From positions 186,001-250,000 of the forward strand of contig NZ_BAABCA010000002.1 in the NCBI RefSeq assembly GCF_039538365.1: a stretch of 64,000 nucleotides of DNA, read 5' to 3'. This DNA is from Postechiella marina (GTDB lineage Bacteria > Bacteroidota > Bacteroidia > Flavobacteriales > Flavobacteriaceae). The notes under the pieces were generated by a model. That model ran no database searches. It saw nothing but the letters and a program-made list of their open reading frames with translations, and was not told where the DNA came from. The position numbers and the translations under genes are program-made. Below are positions 50,649 through 60,234 of the stretch, one piece after another (positions within the stretch are counted from its first letter, which is position 1; each line of letters opens with the position of its first letter).

Positions 50649-52211
50649 TTATTTCAACTCTATTTTAGCTATTTTTTTATAACCTTCTCCTCGAATAGCT
50701 TCAAACTTTGTAAGCATATCTTGAAGTTTTTCTTTATTAGTCTCGGCTAAATTATTTTGCTGAGATATGTCTTCCTTTAAATTATACAGTTGAAAATTTT
50801 TGGCATTTCCTATCTCGATTTGCACATCTTTTAAAACTGCAGGGCCTTGGTAAGGCGGAATCATTACCCAATCTCCTTCTTTATAAGCAGTTCTAGAAGT
50901 AGCCTCTATAACTAAACTTTCTCTGCCTTTATTAGATTTTCCTAAGAAAACATCTAACAATTCCTTACTATCTTCTACCTTAATATCGCTACCAACTAAT
51001 TTAGATAAAGATGATAATAAATCTAATTGACATACCAACGCATCAGACACAGATGGTTTAATTGTACCTTTCCAATATGTAAAGAAAGGCATACGCGTTC
51101 CTGCTTCAAACAAACTATATTTACCACCTCTTAATTTACCTGCTGGTGTATGCTTACCTATTCTTGTATCAGACTCATCAAAATAACCATCATTTAAAAC
51201 TGGGCCATTATCACTTGTAAATACAATTAACGTATTTTCTAATAAACCTTCTGCTTCTAATGTTTTTACAAACTCACCAATACACCAATCGGCTTCAACA
51301 ATAACATCGCCTCTTGCCCCTAAACCAGAAGACCCAACAAATCTTGGGTGTGGTGTTCTAGGTACATGTGGTTGTTGCATAGCATAATAAAGAAAGAATG
51401 GTTCGTCTTTATGTTTCTTTACATAGTTTTGAGCGCCTTTTAAAAAGTGATCTGCCATGTCTTCATCTTTCCATTTTGCTTTTTCGCCACCTTTCATGTA
51501 ACCAATACGAGGTATTTCGTTTACAATAGTATTGTTATGTCCGTGGTGCCATTTCATTTTAGTTAACTCTGGATTATCTTTTCCTGTTGGCTGACCTGCA
51601 AAATTCTCTTTGTAATTAACCTCTATTGGGTCGTTAGGGTCTAAACCTACAACGTCTCCATTTTCTATATATACTGTTGGTACTCTATCTTGAGTTGCTG
51701 CCATGATATAAGAATAATCGAAACCAACTTCGTTTGGTCCTGGGCTAACATGTTCGTTCCAGTTTACAATTCCGGTACCTAAACCAAGGTGCCATTTACC
51801 TACAATTCCTGTATGATACCCTTTAGTTTTTAACATTTTAGGTATAGTCATTTGTTCTGTCGAAATAATTAAAGGCGCTGTTCCTGGTAAAATTTTAGCG
51901 TTTTTATTTCTCCAGGGATAAACACCTGTAAGTAATGCATATCTACTTGGCGTACAAGTTGCAGACGATGCAAAACCGTTTGTAAAACGAACCCCATTAT
52001 TGGCTAGTTTATCTAAATTTGGTGTTTTAATTTCTGTAGCACCATTAAAGCCAACATCGCCATAACCTAAATCGTCTACATAAATAACTACAATATTAGG
52101 TTTAGTTTGGCTTTCTTCCTTAACCGGCTCTACAGCCTTTGGTTTTTCTTTACAATTTACACTAATAACGAGTACAAGTGCTAGTAAAATGAAATGCTTG
52201 ATGTTTTTCAT
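50649..52211 (-). CDS. Exported arylsulfatase, Cys-type (family S1), lipoprotein
   Basis: The 520-residue protein has a lipoprotein signal ending SVNC (Cys20), the metal-binding YVDDLGYGD near residue 44, the activation motif CTPSR with Cys86 to be converted to formylglycine, and the downstream VGKWHLG and FTSDNGP blocks with catalytic and metal residues. This is the arylsulfatase A type. The likely substrates are sulfated polysaccharides, not specified by the sequence. It is convergent with the AraC gene and 2.2 kb from the FGE gene. Confidence 0.93.
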   Translation of the reverse strand: MKNIKHFILLALVLVISVNCKEKPKAVEPVKEESQTKPNIVVIYVDDLGYGDVGFNGATEIKTPNLDKLANNGVRFTNGFASSATCTPSRYALLTGVYPWRNKNAKILPGTAPLIISTEQMTIPKMLKTKGYHTGIVGKWHLGLGTGIVNWNEHVSPGPNEVGFDYSYIMAATQDRVPTVYIENGDVVGLDPNDPIEVNYKENFAGQPTGKDNPELTKMKWHHGHNNTIVNEIPRIGYMKGGEKAKWKDEDMADHFLKGAQNYVKKHKDEPFFLYYAMQQPHVPRTPHPRFVGSSGLGARGDVIVEADWCIGEFVKTLEAEGLLENTLIVFTSDNGPVLNDGYFDESDTRIGKHTPAGKLRGGKYSLFEAGTRMPFFTYWKGTIKPSVSDALVCQLDLLSSLSKLVGSDIKVEDSKELLDVFLGKSNKGRESLVIEATSRTAYKEGDWVMIPPYQGPAVLKDVQIEIGNAKNFQLYNLKEDISQQNNLAETNKEKLQDMLTKFEAIRGEGYKKIAKIELK

Positions 52212-52474
52212 GTTTTAGTTGTTTAATTGTTGATTTTTAAGAACTGTAAAATTCTTAGTTAAGTTTTAATTGAATGTAATTGTAAGTTTTTTTTATGTCT
52301 TTCTCCATTTAAAAGATGAAAAACAAAGAACCAAATATAATTTATAATTACTTAAATAGCTTAAAATTATAGCAGGAAAATAAGCGTTTTTTTTAATGAG
52401 AAGCGTATAATAGAAAGGTTTAAATGTAAAAAATCCACAATACAATTAAATATTAACCGCATTGTGGATTTAAG

Positions 52475-52554
52475 TACTCAAGGTGGGAATCGAACCCACA
52501 CTCCGAAGAATCGGATTTTGAATCCGACGTGTCTACCAATTCCACCACTTGAGC
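52475..52554 (-). tRNA. tRNA-Leu (anticodon CAA)
   Basis: On the minus strand, acceptor GCTCAAG pairs with CTTGAGT, the anticodon stem TCGGA/TCCGA holds loop TTCAAAA, and the class II variable arm contains TTCTTCGGAG. It reads UUG codons. CCA is not encoded. It is the second leucine tRNA of the window, single and without neighbours on the strand. Confidence 0.95.
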
Positions 52555-52640
52555 ATTTACTGGGCAGCAAAAATATATATTTTTTCGAAATTAAACATAA
52601 AAATACTCGCCAATATACTTTTTAGATTAAAATAAATGCA

Positions 52641-52648
52641 TAAATTTG
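52641..52648 (+). promoter_or_regulatory. Promoter -7 motif of prs
   Basis: TAAATTTG matches TAnnTTTG, with TTT (not TTG) at 52619-52621 and a 19-base spacer. The leader to the prs ATG at 52701 is about 50 bases and contains a short CACTG/CAGTG-like inverted repeat (GGCACTGTTTAGTGC). Confidence 0.55.
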
Positions 52649-52700
52649 CACCTCGTTTAAAATAAGGCACTGTTTAGTGCTATAAAACAACACATTAACT

Positions 52701-53642
52701 ATGCCAATCGTAATTCCTGAAGCTAAAATTTTTGCATGTACTCAAAGTACAGTCCTAGGAGAAAATATTGCCAAAGCATTTGGAACAAAGTTAGGAAATG
52801 TAATTACCTCAACTTATAGCGATGGTGAGTTTCAACCATCTTACGAAGAGTCAATTCGTGGAACCAGAATTTTTATTATTGGATCTACTAACCCTGGCCC
52901 TCAAAATTTAATGGAAATGCTGTTAATGATAGATGCTGCCAAGCGTGCATCTGCAAGACACATTACAGCTGTTTTACCTTATTTTGGGTGGGCAAGACAA
53001 GACAGAAAAGACAAACCAAGAGTGCCTATTGCTGCAAAGCTAGTTGCTAAAATGCTAGAAACAGCAGGAGCTACTAGAATTATAACAATGGATTTGCACG
53101 CAGATCAAATTCAAGGCTTTTTCGAAAAACCTGTAGATCACTTATATGGTTCTATTATCTTTTTACCTTATTTAAAAAGTTTAAACTTGCCTAACCTAAC
53201 CATTGCATCTCCAGATATGGGTGGTTCTAAAAGAGCTTATGCATACTCTAAAGCATTAAAAAGCGACGTTGTAATTTGTTATAAGCAACGTGCTAAAGCT
53301 AATGTTATTTCGCATATGGAGCTTATTGGCAATGTAGAAGGTAAAAACGTTGTTTTGGTAGACGATATGGTTGATACTGCTGGAACCTTAACAAAAGCAG
53401 CCGATTTAATGATGGAGCGTGGTGCACTTAGTGTTAGAGCTATTTGTACACACCCTGTTTTATCTGGCAAAGCATACGACAACATTAATAACTCTAAATT
53501 AGAAGAATTAATTGTTACAGATTCTATTCCAGTAAAACCTTTAAGCGATAAAGTTAAAGTACTTACATGTGCTAACCTTTTTGCAGACATCATGGAAAAA
53601 GTACATAACAACCAATCGATAAGTTCGAAATTTGTTATGTAA
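52701..53642 (+). CDS. prs: Ribose-phosphate pyrophosphokinase
   Basis: Prs makes PRPP from ribose 5-phosphate and ATP for nucleotide, His and NAD synthesis. The 313-residue protein has the ATP-binding YFGWARQDRKDKPR block near residue 94, the DLHADQIQGFF block near 128 and the PRPP-binding VLVDDMVDTAGT loop near 215. The length is normal. It is followed by the L25 gene, the usual Bacteroidota order prs-rplY-pth. Confidence 0.95.
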   Translation: MPIVIPEAKIFACTQSTVLGENIAKAFGTKLGNVITSTYSDGEFQPSYEESIRGTRIFIIGSTNPGPQNLMEMLLMIDAAKRASARHITAVLPYFGWARQDRKDKPRVPIAAKLVAKMLETAGATRIITMDLHADQIQGFFEKPVDHLYGSIIFLPYLKSLNLPNLTIASPDMGGSKRAYAYSKALKSDVVICYKQRAKANVISHMELIGNVEGKNVVLVDDMVDTAGTLTKAADLMMERGALSVRAICTHPVLSGKAYDNINNSKLEELIVTDSIPVKPLSDKVKVLTCANLFADIMEKVHNNQSISSKFVM

Positions 53643-53740
53643 ACAAACGCTAAACTATAAATTTATATTTCAATAAAACGAAACAAAATTAATAAGCAAG
53701 GCGAAAAAAGAATATTAATTTAATTTATATATAAACAAAG

Positions 53741-54361
53741 ATGAAATCAATTACAATCGACGGATCTCAAAGAGAAAGCGTAGGCAAAAAAGCAACAAAA
53801 GCCTTACGTAATGCTGGTCAGGTTCCTTGCGTATTATACGGAGGAGATAAGCCAGTTCATTTCTCAGCAAAAGAATTAGCATTCTCTAAACTAGTATACA
53901 CGCCAAATGCGCATACAGTTGTAATTAACTTAGAAAATGGAGATACTTTTAATGCTGTATTACAAGACATCCAATTTCACCCAGTAACAGACAGAATTTT
54001 ACACGTAGATTTCTATCAGTTATTTGAAGACAAAGAAATTTCTTTAAACATTCCTGTTAACTTAATAGGAAACTCTAGAGGTGTTAAAAATGGTGGTGTT
54101 TTAAGAAGACCATACAGAAAATTACGTATTAAAGCACTTCCTGCTAACTTACCAGATTTTATAGAAATAGATATTACTCCATTAAAAATTGGTGATAAAA
54201 TTACAGTAGGAGAATTAGCTAACGACAAATACAGTATTGCTCACCCAGAAAACTCTGTTGTAGTTCAAGTAAGAACTTCTAGAACAGCAGTTGCTGATGA
54301 TGATGAAGAAGATGATGCAGAAGGTGCAGAAGCAGCTCCAGCAGAAGCAGCTCAAGAATAA
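53741..54361 (+). CDS. rplY: 50S ribosomal protein L25/general stress protein Ctc
   Basis: L25 binds 5S rRNA. The 206-residue protein is the long Ctc form: an N-terminal 5S-binding domain (residues 1-95, start ITIDGSQRESVGKKATKALR), a second beta domain (about 95-185) and an acidic, Ala-rich tail (DDDEEDDAEGAEAAPAEAAQ) typical of the Ctc forms. It lies between prs and pth, with a terminator after it. Confidence 0.93.
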   Translation: MKSITIDGSQRESVGKKATKALRNAGQVPCVLYGGDKPVHFSAKELAFSKLVYTPNAHTVVINLENGDTFNAVLQDIQFHPVTDRILHVDFYQLFEDKEISLNIPVNLIGNSRGVKNGGVLRRPYRKLRIKALPANLPDFIEIDITPLKIGDKITVGELANDKYSIAHPENSVVVQVRTSRTAVADDDEEDDAEGAEAAPAEAAQE

Positions 54362-54383
54362 ATTTAGCATTAAACTAAATATT

Positions 54384-54418
54384 AAAAGCATCTCGATTAA
54401 TTCGAGATGCTTTTTTAT
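54384..54418 (+). terminator. Terminator after rplY
   Basis: AAAAGCATCTCGA, loop TTAA, TTCGAGATGCTTTTTT forms a strong hairpin with a T run. Confidence 0.85.
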
Positions 54419-54510
54419 TTTTACAAAATAAACAACTACTTTTTTAGCGTTTCCCAAAAAAAGGGGTGAGCAAGTTGGTTAATAAATTAAGACAACCTAA
54501 AAATAAATCT

Positions 54511-55143
54511 ATGATTTGGCAATTCGTTTTAAAGTTATTTAAAAAGCAAAATCATAAAGAAGAAGAACAAGATATAATGAAAAAATTTTTAATAGTAGGT
54601 CTAGGTAATTTAGGAGCAGAATATGCGGAAACACGTCATAATATTGGATTTAAAGTTTTAGATGAGTTAGCAAAACAAGAAAACCTAAACTTCGAAACTC
54701 AAAAACTAGGAGACATTGCAACATACAAACTAAAAGGAAGATCCTTTATTTTACTTAAACCAAATACCTATATGAATTTAAGTGGCAAGGCAGTATTATA
54801 TTGGTTAACTAAAGAAAAAATTTCGTTAGAAAACCTACTTGTAATTACAGACGACTTAAACTTACCCTTTGGAAGCATACGTGTAAAAACAAAAGGAAGT
54901 GATGGTGGACATAATGGTTTAAAAGACATTCAAGTTAAACTTAACACCAACAAATACAATAGATTTAGATTTGGAATAAGCGATGCATTTACTAAAGGCA
55001 GACAAGTAGATTACGTATTAGGCGAATGGACTCAAGAAGAAAACAGCCTACTTAAAGAAAGGCTAGATCAAAGTGTAAAAATTATAAAATCTTTTGGATT
55101 AGCTGGCATTAACAACACCATGAACACTTTTAATGGTAAGTAA
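54511..55143 (+). CDS. pth: Peptidyl-tRNA hydrolase
   Basis: Pth recycles peptidyl-tRNAs released from stalled ribosomes. The conserved core begins MKKFLIVGLGNLGAEYAETR, with the catalytic His in TRHNIGF, NTYMNLSGKAV and the GSDGGHNGLKD block. From ATG 54511 the protein has 210 residues including a short basic N-terminal extension (MIWQFVLKLFKKQ) of a kind seen in flavobacterial Pth. The core start ATG 54577 would give 188 residues, and a GTG at 54466 is also open. The start choice is uncertain; the identity is not. Confidence 0.9.
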   Translation: MIWQFVLKLFKKQNHKEEEQDIMKKFLIVGLGNLGAEYAETRHNIGFKVLDELAKQENLNFETQKLGDIATYKLKGRSFILLKPNTYMNLSGKAVLYWLTKEKISLENLLVITDDLNLPFGSIRVKTKGSDGGHNGLKDIQVKLNTNKYNRFRFGISDAFTKGRQVDYVLGEWTQEENSLLKERLDQSVKIIKSFGLAGINNTMNTFNGK

Positions 55144-55148
55144 AAAGT

Positions 55149-57860
55149 TTAGTTAATTATTACTTTTTTCTTAGTATAAATAAAACCATCAGTAATTGTT
55201 AAAACATACATACCAGAAAAGGTATTATTAAGTTTTATTTCTTGTTTAAAGTTTTCTATCTCAGAGTATGTTTTATTAAATATAATACTACCTCTTACAT
55301 CACTCATTATAATTTGTATAGGTAAATTAGACTCTGACGTAAAAGCAACAAAAAAGCTTCCTTCATTTGGGTTTGGGTATACTTTAACTCCAATAACCTC
55401 TTCGGTAGGCTCTTCTATATCAATATTTGTAATCTCTGCTGTTTGTGTGCAGAAATCTAAAGACCAAGAATTTAAAACACCATCGTCTCCTGTTGCTAAA
55501 TCTGTTAAAGATATTTGCCAATCTCCTGCCATGTCTAAACCACTAAAAACATCTAGCGATTCTGCAGGAGCATAAATACTTCCAGCTCCCGTTGCGTTAC
55601 AATTAATATTGTTAGCCCAATCTTCAAAAGATACTATAATATTCGATTCGTCAAAACAATTTCTATTCCAAAGCCTAGACGATGTACTACCATTAGGGTG
55701 CGTAATTTTAATAACTAAATCGTCTATGTAACTGTGTTGCATATCAATATTCACTTTAACTTCGCTTAAAACACCACTATCTGGTACGCTAATGGTGTGA
55801 GTAGTTTCAGTTCCATCTGTAACCGCTAAATTAAGATTTGTAGCAGACGAGAAATTTGAAGAACAAATAGTATTAACAGTATAGTTTATAGCAAAATTTT
55901 CGCTGTTAATGGCATAATAAATATTATCTACAGCCTCTATTTTTATTCTACAAAAGGGTTCAGAAATAAAAGGCACTGTAATATCTTGAGAGCCATCATT
56001 TGGAGTATTTTCGAGTAAAACGGTATCAAAAGTTAATCCGCCATCAGTAGATAATAATATATTAACAAACGATGTATTTACAGGAGCCGAATTAGTATTG
56101 GCAACATCCCATAAAATAGTTTCAGAATTTCCAGGTTTCCAATCTATATTGGCAGTATTTTGCGAGGTTACAACAAATGGTCCAGATGTGTTATCTACAG
56201 TTATTGCCATAGTATCAAAACTTGTTTGGCTATTACTCGTATCGTTTTCGGGGTTTCTATCTCTTACTGTAAGCGCCCAATTAAGCGATCTTGATATAGT
56301 AGACACAGATTCCCAAGAACTTCCAACCCCAGGGTTAGACTCTGTTAATTGTCCGTTTATAACATTTTTTATATTTGGTATAAATCTATCAGGAGATATT
56401 GATGGAGGCAACGACCTGTTTAAAGATCCTGATGCTCGAGTTGCACTAAAATTGGCACTATTTACAATACCACTATCTATTTGCTCCCAACAATAGGTTA
56501 AAACGTCGCTCGTATTATTGTCTGTTGCGCTTCCTTTTAACACATATGGTGTACCTAACGGAATTGTAAAATCTCCACCTGCGTTTGCAACTGGAGCTGC
56601 ATTAGCTATTGGTGTTATTGTTTGGCATGTTTTAGTATTAACATTATCTAGTATTTGCTTAATACTATGGTAATGAAAATAAGAATCGCTATTTAATTGC
56701 ACATCGTCTTGATCTGTAACTCCTGCGTATGCCATTATGGTACTACCACTTCCTGGTTCAGACTGTACATTTGTACCTTCAGAACTGTAAGACCATGTAT
56801 GGTTTGCCCCCATTTGATGACCTATTTCGTGTACAACATAATTTATATCGAAGGCATCACCTTCAGGAATATCATTATCTGGCGATGTATAACCGCTTCC
56901 TTTTATATCGTCTGTACAAACACAACCTATACAACCAGCATCGCCACCGCCACCACTAGCCCCAAAAAGATGACCAATATCGTAAGCTGCATTACCTATT
57001 GTGGCTGTTAAATTATTTTGTAATTCAGAATTCCAGTTTTCAAGATTACTAGCGCTAGAGTAAGGATCTGTTCCTGCATTAGTATAAATTAACTCTGTAG
57101 CATCTACAAGCTGGAAAGTAATAGCCATATCGGTTTCAAAAATGGCATTAACCCGAGTTAAAGTAGCATTTATACCTGCCAAAGCACCAGCAACAGTACC
57201 TCCATAATAAGCGGTATATTCGCCTGTAACAGATATGGCCAATCTAAATTTTTGAAGCGTTTGGTTATTTGCTCCACCTTCGTTTATTTTTACATTATTA
57301 GACTTACTTTGAGATTTACTAAAAGCTTCAAATGTCTTACAACCAAAAGTTTTTACAGCATCTTCTTTCGATTTATCATCATATAATATATATTGATTAG
57401 ATCCTCTCGAGGCTTGTTGCATAAAAGCGGTTGGCCTATCTGGATAAGACACCATAGTTTGAATACCATTTGGAGATGTACTCATTTTTAATAAGGCACC
57501 ATTACCTGTTGTACTAATTCCTGTAAACGACTTTATTTGCGGGTATTTAGCCGAAAGCGTAGGCGAAAAAACAGAAGTTTCGTAAATAGAAAAAACATCA
57601 AAACCTCCATTTAAATTTGGGATTTCTATAGTTGAATTTTTATTTGATATACTTTTTGAAGTAACAGCTTGTATATTTTTAGTTAAATTTGCTGTATCTA
57701 ATTCGTAAAAATGAGTTTTACTACGGTTGAGATGTAGCTGCTCTATTTTATCAGAGTTTTGAATATTATCGAGATGCTTCCAAGAAGATTTTTGCGCAAA
57801 ACTAGAAAAGACAACCAAAAGCATTGCGGTTGATAAAACATAATGTAGTTTTGTTCTCAT
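55149..57860 (-). CDS. T9SS-secreted reprolysin-like zinc metalloprotease
   Basis: The 903-residue protein has a signal peptide (ending VFSSFAQ), a propeptide-like region, and an M12B-like catalytic domain with HEIGHQMGANH (residues about 343-353), where the three histidines bind zinc. After a linker region comes a proprotein-convertase P-domain (about residues 680-810; VNIDMQHSYIDDLVIKI). It ends with a type A T9SS sorting domain (VKVYPNPNEGSFFV, about residues 830-903), so it should be exported through the type IX system and cleaved at the surface. It acts on external proteins. Confidence 0.9.
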   Translation of the reverse strand: MRTKLHYVLSTAMLLVVFSSFAQKSSWKHLDNIQNSDKIEQLHLNRSKTHFYELDTANLTKNIQAVTSKSISNKNSTIEIPNLNGGFDVFSIYETSVFSPTLSAKYPQIKSFTGISTTGNGALLKMSTSPNGIQTMVSYPDRPTAFMQQASRGSNQYILYDDKSKEDAVKTFGCKTFEAFSKSQSKSNNVKINEGGANNQTLQKFRLAISVTGEYTAYYGGTVAGALAGINATLTRVNAIFETDMAITFQLVDATELIYTNAGTDPYSSASNLENWNSELQNNLTATIGNAAYDIGHLFGASGGGGDAGCIGCVCTDDIKGSGYTSPDNDIPEGDAFDINYVVHEIGHQMGANHTWSYSSEGTNVQSEPGSGSTIMAYAGVTDQDDVQLNSDSYFHYHSIKQILDNVNTKTCQTITPIANAAPVANAGGDFTIPLGTPYVLKGSATDNNTSDVLTYCWEQIDSGIVNSANFSATRASGSLNRSLPPSISPDRFIPNIKNVINGQLTESNPGVGSSWESVSTISRSLNWALTVRDRNPENDTSNSQTSFDTMAITVDNTSGPFVVTSQNTANIDWKPGNSETILWDVANTNSAPVNTSFVNILLSTDGGLTFDTVLLENTPNDGSQDITVPFISEPFCRIKIEAVDNIYYAINSENFAINYTVNTICSSNFSSATNLNLAVTDGTETTHTISVPDSGVLSEVKVNIDMQHSYIDDLVIKITHPNGSTSSRLWNRNCFDESNIIVSFEDWANNINCNATGAGSIYAPAESLDVFSGLDMAGDWQISLTDLATGDDGVLNSWSLDFCTQTAEITNIDIEEPTEEVIGVKVYPNPNEGSFFVAFTSESNLPIQIIMSDVRGSIIFNKTYSEIENFKQEIKLNNTFSGMYVLTITDGFIYTKKKVIIN

Positions 57861-57941
57861 AATAAAATATTTGGGGCAATTTCATTAACAATCTAGACAA
57901 ATCTAGCTTTTTTTAATTGAAATAGCAATTTTGAGATTTTT

Positions 57942-58883
57942 ATGAGTACAGTAAAAAACATTGAAGCATATAAACCTGAAAAACAGGCTGTAATAACTAT
58001 TGGAACATTTGACGGTGTACATATTGGTCATCAAAAAATAGTAACTAAATTGTTAGAAACTAGTTTGCTAAATAATTTAGCATCGGTTATTCTTACTTTT
58101 TTTCCTCACCCAAGAATGGTATTACAAAAAGATGCCAATATAAAGCTACTAAATACTATAGACGAACGCAGTAAAATTCTAGACAACTTAGGTTTAGACT
58201 ATTTACTTATTAAAAAATTCTCCATAGATTTTTCGCGCCTTTCTGCCGAAGATTTTGTAAAACAAATTTTAGTAGACAAACTTAAAGCTAAAAAGGTAAT
58301 TATAGGTTACGACCATAGGTTTGGCAGAAATAGAAATGCCAGTATAGACGACTTAAAAGCCTTTGGCGAAAAATATAATTTTGAGGTTGAAGAAATATCT
58401 GCGCAAGATATAAACGAAGTTGCTGTAAGCTCTACAAAAATACGTAAAGCTTTAAACGATGGAGACGTTAAAAAAGCCAATGCATTTCTGGGTTATAACT
58501 TTATGCTTACTGGCACAGTGGTTAAAGGAAAAAAACTAGGAAGACAAATAAAATTTCCTACTGCAAATATTGCTATAGAAGAAAATTATAAATTAATACC
58601 CAAACAAGGCTCGTACATCGTAAGTGCTACCATTAATAATAATTTAATTTATGGTATGATGAATATTGGTGTAAACCCAACAGTTAATGGTAATAAAGAA
58701 ACCATAGAAGTTCATTTTTTTAATTTTGATGAAGATATTTATGATACTAAAATCCAAATCGATTTAATTGATAGAATTAGAGACGAACAACGCTTTGAAT
58801 CTGTTGAAGCCTTAAAAATACAATTATCTAAAGACAAAAAAATGGCTTTACATTATTTAAACACTAACAACCATGATAACTAA
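57942..58883 (+). CDS. ribF: Bifunctional riboflavin kinase/FAD synthetase
   Basis: RibF makes FMN and FAD. The 313-residue protein has the N-terminal adenylyltransferase motif TIGTFDGVHIGHQKI near residue 20 and the SSTKIRKAL block near 160, followed by the kinase domain from about residue 185 with GTVVKGKKLGR and FPTANIA. The length is normal. Its end overlaps the start of the HTTM gene by 11 bases. Confidence 0.95.
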   Translation: MSTVKNIEAYKPEKQAVITIGTFDGVHIGHQKIVTKLLETSLLNNLASVILTFFPHPRMVLQKDANIKLLNTIDERSKILDNLGLDYLLIKKFSIDFSRLSAEDFVKQILVDKLKAKKVIIGYDHRFGRNRNASIDDLKAFGEKYNFEVEEISAQDINEVAVSSTKIRKALNDGDVKKANAFLGYNFMLTGTVVKGKKLGRQIKFPTANIAIEENYKLIPKQGSYIVSATINNNLIYGMMNIGVNPTVNGNKETIEVHFFNFDEDIYDTKIQIDLIDRIRDEQRFESVEALKIQLSKDKKMALHYLNTNNHDN

Positions 58884-60189
58884 ATGGCTGTTTAAGCACA
58901 CAGACAATTCTTCATTAATTGTTTTTCGCATCATTTTTGGCTTACTCTGCTTTCTAGAATCTGTTGGCGCTATACTTACAGGTTGGGTAAACACAACATT
59001 AGTATCTCCTAAATTTACCTTTAATTTTATAGGTTTAGAATGGTTACAACCTTTACCTGGTAATGGCATGTATTTTTATTATCTTATTATGGGCATATTT
59101 GCTTTGCTTGTAATGTTTGGGTATAAATACAGACTAGGCATTATTGGTTTTACTTTGCTTTGGGCAGGCACGTACTTTATGCAAAAAGCATCGTACAACA
59201 ACCATTATTATTTACTTATTTTATTAAGTGCTATTATGGCTTTACAACCTGCAAACAAGTATTTTTCTATAGATGCTAAACTTAACCCAAATATTAAAAG
59301 TATATCGATGCCACAATGGTGCAAAGGTGTTTTTATACTTCAAATGTTTATTGTTTATACATATGCTTCAGTAGCAAAAATATATCCAGATTGGTTAGAC
59401 ACAACCGTTATGGAGATTTTAATGCGTGGTAAAAAACACTATATTATTGTTGGCGAATTACTTCAAAATAAAACACTTCATTATATATTAGCATATGGAG
59501 GCATATTATTCGATGGTTTAATTATTCCGCTTTTATTATACAAACCAACTCGAAAAGTTGCTTTTATACTATCTATTTTCTTTCATCTATTTAATTCGTT
59601 TATTTTTCAAGTAGGTATATTTCCTTATTTATCGTTAGCTTTTGCTTTGTTCTTTTTCGATCCTAAAGTAATTCACAAGTTATTTTTAAAACAAAAACCA
59701 TTTTATAAAGAAGACGCGTTAATAATACCAAGCTACAAAACTCCTTTTTTAATTCTTTTTGGCATCTATTTTTTAATTCAAATAGGTTTACCACTGCGCC
59801 ATAATTTTATAAAAGATAATGTATTATGGACCGAAGAAGGCCATAGACTATCGTGGCGCATGATGCTTAGAGCAAAACATGGCATAGCTACATTTAAAGT
59901 TTTTGATAAAAAGACAGAGAAAACAATTAACATAAAATTGTCTGACTATCTTACTAAAAAACAACAACGATTAGTAACAACAAAGCCAGATGTTATTTGG
60001 CAATTTGCCCAACACTTAAAACAGTCTTTTAATACCAACGGACAAGACGTATCTGTGTTTGTTAATTGCCGAGTTAAAGTTAATGGAAAACCATACAAAC
60101 AACTAATAAACCCCAAGACTGACTTGGCAAATATTGAATGGCAAACTTTTAAGCATAGCGATTGGATTTTACCATCAAAACAAGACTAA
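58873..60189 (+). CDS. HTTM-domain membrane protein (vitamin K gamma-carboxylase-like)
   Basis: The 438-residue protein has about eight hydrophobic segments and the HTTM block with LLWAGTYFMQKASYNNHYYL near residue 98, typical of the bacterial membrane proteins related to vitamin K-dependent gamma-glutamyl carboxylase. The C-terminal 120 residues are soluble and include an RMMLRAKHG motif. Activity in bacteria is not known. The overlap with ribF implies co-translation; the biological link is unclear. Confidence 0.85.
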   Translation: MITKWLFKHTDNSSLIVFRIIFGLLCFLESVGAILTGWVNTTLVSPKFTFNFIGLEWLQPLPGNGMYFYYLIMGIFALLVMFGYKYRLGIIGFTLLWAGTYFMQKASYNNHYYLLILLSAIMALQPANKYFSIDAKLNPNIKSISMPQWCKGVFILQMFIVYTYASVAKIYPDWLDTTVMEILMRGKKHYIIVGELLQNKTLHYILAYGGILFDGLIIPLLLYKPTRKVAFILSIFFHLFNSFIFQVGIFPYLSLAFALFFFDPKVIHKLFLKQKPFYKEDALIIPSYKTPFLILFGIYFLIQIGLPLRHNFIKDNVLWTEEGHRLSWRMMLRAKHGIATFKVFDKKTEKTINIKLSDYLTKKQQRLVTTKPDVIWQFAQHLKQSFNTNGQDVSVFVNCRVKVNGKPYKQLINPKTDLANIEWQTFKHSDWILPSKQD

Positions 60190-60206
60190 TATTCTTTTCA
60201 ATTCAT

Positions 60207-60214
60207 TAAATTTG
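60207..60214 (+). promoter_or_regulatory. Promoter -7 motif of serS
   Basis: TAAATTTG matches TAnnTTTG and ends 20 bases before the serS ATG. The -33 box is not clear. Confidence 0.5.
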
Positions 60215-60234
60215 ACACTTAAATTTTTACACTC

